Origin: Mermis nigrescens
Lineage: Eukaryota > Nematoda > Enoplea > Mermithida > Mermithidae
Assembly: GCA_036768485.1 (NCBI GenBank)
Contig: JAVLUZ010000143.1
Location: 2,041,633 to 2,105,632 of the forward strand
DNA length: 64,000 nt
Direction: 5' to 3'
In this document: positions 61,192-64,000 of the stretch, one piece after another
How positions within the stretch are numbered: the first letter of the stretch is position 1
Layout: each line of letters starts with the position of its first letter
Program-made: the position numbers and the translations under genes
The notes under the pieces: model-generated
Database searches by the model: none
Told to the model about the DNA's origin: nothing
Seen by the model: only the letters and a program-made list of their open reading frames with translations

Positions 61192-61209
61192 GTAAACACG
61201 ATATGTATG

Positions 61210-61570
61210 TATATAAATAGTAAGAATTCATCAATTCGAGAAGGAAGCGAGAAAGAAAAAAGAAAACATAGAAAAAATGAATAAATAAATTTTAAAAAAA
61301 TACTAAATAAAAAAATGAACAAAAAAAAGACAGAGATAGAAGTGCAGCATGCTATTAGTTATGTAGAAGGAAACATAAAAGACGCGTGAAATGGCGCAAG
61401 TTTACCTAAAAATTTATATTATGAGAGATAACGTGTTTTATGAAGCGCAAAAATGTAAATGAAGCAGAAAAAGTAGGCAGAATTATATACAGAAAATTAC
61501 AAAAAAGGTTCAAAAAATCATATAAACAGGCGAGGTCATCAGAGAGGAACTAGGTTGCTACAGTTTCGTG
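61210..61570 (-). repeat. Family D repeat, inverse
   Basis: An A/G-rich half (61240-61340), then GTGCAGCATGCTATTAGT, GACGCGTGAAATGGCGCAAG and GAGAGGAACTAGGTTGCTAC, the inverse of 29054-29480. Confidence 0.75.
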
Positions 61571-62342
61571 CCTTTAATCCTCTGACTGTCATGGCAACCT
61601 AGCGGCACTCAGTCTAGGCGGCTAGACTGCCTCTCATTAGGAACAAAATAAAATAAATAAATAAATAAACGAAGTAAAATTATAGATACTTATTATGATA
61701 ATAATAATATTAATATTATAATTTTGACACATTTTTTATGTAATAGATTTGATTTCTTTTTTAAATTTTCCGGTTTGTTTTATTATTAATTTTTTGCTTT
61801 TTATTAATTATTTTCTTAATTTTCCGAATCTTCAAGCTCCATTTTTTTCCTTTTGTATCGTGCATTATTTTGGTAATTTATGCCTTTTCTTTCGCAATGC
61901 ACTAGATACCTTCCATGAATAATGTGAATAAAAGGTTTTGAAATTCCTCACCCAATGTCGGTACTCATCTCCCGTTTCGGAAAATATGTATCTTTTAAAA
62001 AATGTTTTGAGTTGTTTTGATCATGACAAAATCAGAAGGAATTTTGAAAAATCAAACATTTCGGCTGTTGCTTGTGTTGTATGTATAATTATCTTCAGGC
62101 CTGTATCCGCCGGTATTCTCTAAAGGGAAAAGTCCTAAAATACTCATGTAGCTACTTATATATTTCGAAGATTGCATTGCGATAGGTTGTAAAAACCGCA
62201 TTGGACAAGGTTTCGTTCGTTTCAAACCAATATTCGGATTTAACTTTTGAAACATTTTCTCGCTCAAATCCGTTCCACCAGCCGCTGTTAAAAGCCGAAG
62301 AACAGCTGAAGATATTCGGCATCAAAGCTTGCTGTCCTTTAT

Positions 62343-62660
62343 TCTGTCATACGCCTTCATTCAGCCTGGGCTCCACGCGTTCGAATCGTCTAGTGGAGAA
62401 GCGGGCGGTTTTTAGCCGCCCGAGGCGCCCATCCTTCCGAGACAAGTCCGATCCTCCAGGGGCTTGAGACGCATGAGGAGTGCTCGGCTCCTGTGGGTCA
62501 AGCCCGCAAGAGCGTCCGATCAGGGGATGGAATAGGAGGTCGTGGTTGAAGGCGGCACCAGGGCTGAGCCACAACCACGCGGAGCCCACGCCCACCACCT
62601 GCACATTCAGAGCTCTTCTGCGTCCAGCTGAGGGACGGAAAATGCCATGTTCTCGGCCTG
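62343..62660. other. GC-rich block of unknown nature
   Basis: About 320 bp with visibly much higher GC than everything around it. It contains a perfect stem-loop (GGGCGG-TTTTTAG-CCGCCC at about 62402-62421) and frames open on both strands. On the minus strand TGGCTCAGCCCTGG (62571-62558) resembles a pol III A box and GATTCGAAC (62387-62379) a B box, but they lie about 170 bp apart. A GTAAGT follows at about 62668. Candidates are a structured RNA gene, a SINE-like piece, or an exon of another gene. I cannot tell which. Confidence 0.35.
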
Positions 62661-63315
62661 AGAGAACGTAAGTGGTTTTGTTAATTAATTCCAACTCCTG
62701 CAAATTCGAACATGTCTAATTTCTAGAAAAATTGAAAAATATCAATGAGAGAATTTTTTTCAAGTATTCGAGGAATTTTCACGAGATTGGGTTTGTGGAT
62801 TATTAAGAATATAAAAGGAGGGAATATGAAAAAGCTACCTATATATATGCCTAAAGTCGCAAAATCTGTTAAAAATCAGACTTTCGCTGTGCAACGCGAA
62901 AAATCGAATTATATTCTGCGGCCTCTGAAAAAATCTGGCATTCTTTAATTAATTTTCAATGCTTCACATAAGAGTTTATAAAGATAATCTAAATGTGCAC
63001 TTTTTGTACATTGCTTGCAAGTTGCAACGCTGACTTGCTTCGTATCGTGATTGATAGAAAACTAACTACAATTGTATTTAAAGGTAGAGCACACAATCGT
63101 TGCGGGCATGCAAGTGTACCTACGTGTAGTCTGTTTCACGTAAACTTATGCGTTTCCTACTGCTTTAAACCAACTATGTCTTTGATTGTCTCGAATGCAT
63201 AGATGTTTGCTATTTCATTCAGTTAGATTACAAAGTCGCTCCTACTTTATTTAATCCACTTCCCAGAGCTACTGCATAGATAACTTGCTGCTTTTTCAAT
63301 CGTTTTTTAGTTTAG
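62661..63315. other. Intron 21, gene-free
   Basis: AT-rich sequence without recognised exons or repeat family members. Confidence 0.35.
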
Positions 63316-63319
63316 TAGT

Positions 63320-64000
63320 TTATTTCCATCTGCAGGCTGCAGAACATACTTCCATTTTTTGCGTTGCTTAGCGAAAGTCTGATTTTGAACAGATTTTGTG
63401 ACTTTGGACATATACAGTAATAGCTTTTTTGTACTCTCCTCGTTTCACATCCTTAATAATCCACAAACCCAAGTGTATTCGTCTTTTTCGTTCCATCCGA
63501 GCACTTTTTTGCAGTACTCTACTTTTTGATTAGCATGATTTGAGTAAATCAGTCAGTAATCACATACGGTGACATGCCACAATAATGACAGCAGTCTATG
63601 AACGCGGAAAACAATATTGTTTTGAGCATCAGCATTATTTCTTTTAAACAAGACTACCTTAACATATTTAAATAGATCAAGGGTTTTCGGCATAAACTTT
63701 ATGCAAATATTATATGTAAAGAACACTTAAGCTCAGATTCGTAATCCTTACGTTACATACAACAACTTTACACAACTACTGGATGCAGAGAAAATTAACA
63801 GTCAGATTCGTAATTCTGACGTTACGTAGAATATTTTGAAAAATTAAGCTTCCGCAAAGCTCTAGAGCTAAAGTTAATTTGCAGTGTGAACTTTACGCAA
63901 TCACATAGTGTAAAGTAGATTTTAGTCGGATTCGTAATTTTGATATTACTCTGATATTACGATCAACATTTATGAAAAAAATTAAGTCTCCACAATGGCT
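63320..64000 (+). repeat. Second copy of the 35.5-36.5 kb repeat, cut by the window end
   Basis: GCAGAACATACTTCCATTTT, TATTCGTCTTTTTCGTTCCA, GATTAGCATGATTTGAG, CATGCCACAATAATGACAGC and the GTCAGATTCGTAATTCTGAC units follow the same order as 35570-36400. Two to three of the 125-bp units are visible. Confidence 0.75.

Noticed and set aside
62201..62467. Plus-strand frame containing KAEEQLKIFGIKACC, faintly like exon 21 [13 protein letters not shown]
   Set aside because: The likeness covers about ten residues only, the rest does not match NBD1, and it runs into the GC-rich block. Not supported as the next ABCA exon.
62347..62703. 118-codon minus-strand frame in the GC-rich block
   Set aside because: GC-rich DNA gives long chance frames. 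The opposite strand is equally open and no domain is recognised.
1..64000. tRNA or rRNA genes
   Set aside because: No cloverleaf with A and B boxes at normal spacing was found. The only paired boxes (62379-62571, minus) are too far apart for a tRNA.

Overview
This window is AT-rich, intron-rich animal DNA. It holds no operons or bacterial signals. The one gene that can be followed has about 20 introns with GT/AG borders and multi-kb, repeat-packed introns. The transposons (Merlin, Tc1/mariner, hAT-type, CR1/L2-type LINE fragments) are those of an invertebrate metazoan. I lean towards an arthropod, but the sequence alone does not settle the phylum.

Backbone gene. From 13556 to 61191 on the + strand I could thread 21 exons, all phase-compatible, totalling about 3.23 kb of coding sequence (about 1,077 codons). 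They encode the N-terminal half of a full-size ABC transporter of subfamily A, closest by recalled motifs to ABCA2. In order they give: the first membrane helix; a very long first extracellular domain (exons 2-13); membrane helices 2-7 (exons 14-17); and the first nucleotide-binding domain with Walker A and Q-loop up to the first residues of the signature motif (exons 19-21). The initiator exon was not found. The gene continues past the right edge, because the rest of the signature motif, Walker B and the second half are absent. At the far left (4-421) is the terminal exon of a different + strand gene, which carries a KEN box.

Layout. 1-421: end of the upstream gene. 422-13555: no host exon recognised; it holds a triple MITE cluster (2233-2932), a degenerate Tc1-like transposon (3216-4598), two 5'-truncated LINEs in opposite orientation (5141-7440 minus, 8117-9380 plus) and several dispersed repeats. 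13556-18878: ABCA exons 1-5, with intron 1 almost filled by two abutting mariner-like elements. 18879-32737: introns 5 and 6, holding a Merlin transposon (20476-22321) inserted in an older repeat, exon 6, a 3.7-kb minisatellite built on a 21-bp unit (23285-27010), and a satellite-like tract built around GGCGCTTCGCGCC. 32738-48718: exons 7-16, with many short interspersed repeats, a 404-bp near-perfect palindrome (36909-37312) and an hAT-like element (47099-48100). 48719-53393: intron 16 with a second hAT-like element (50004-51774) flanked by an exact 8-bp duplication, and a 205-bp tandem triplication. 53394-61191: exons 17-21. 61192-64000: the next intron, with a GC-rich 320-bp block of unknown nature and a second copy of the repeat seen at 35.5-36.5 kb.

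Most of the window by length is repeat-derived. Two short-element families dominate and nest in one another: family A, with TGTAAC termini (about 15 copies), and family B, about 350-410 bp and usually carrying the GGCGCTTCGCGCC hairpin. No tRNA, rRNA, CRISPR or bacterial insertion sequence was seen. Exon borders come from reading splice sites and phases by eye; no alignment was run.
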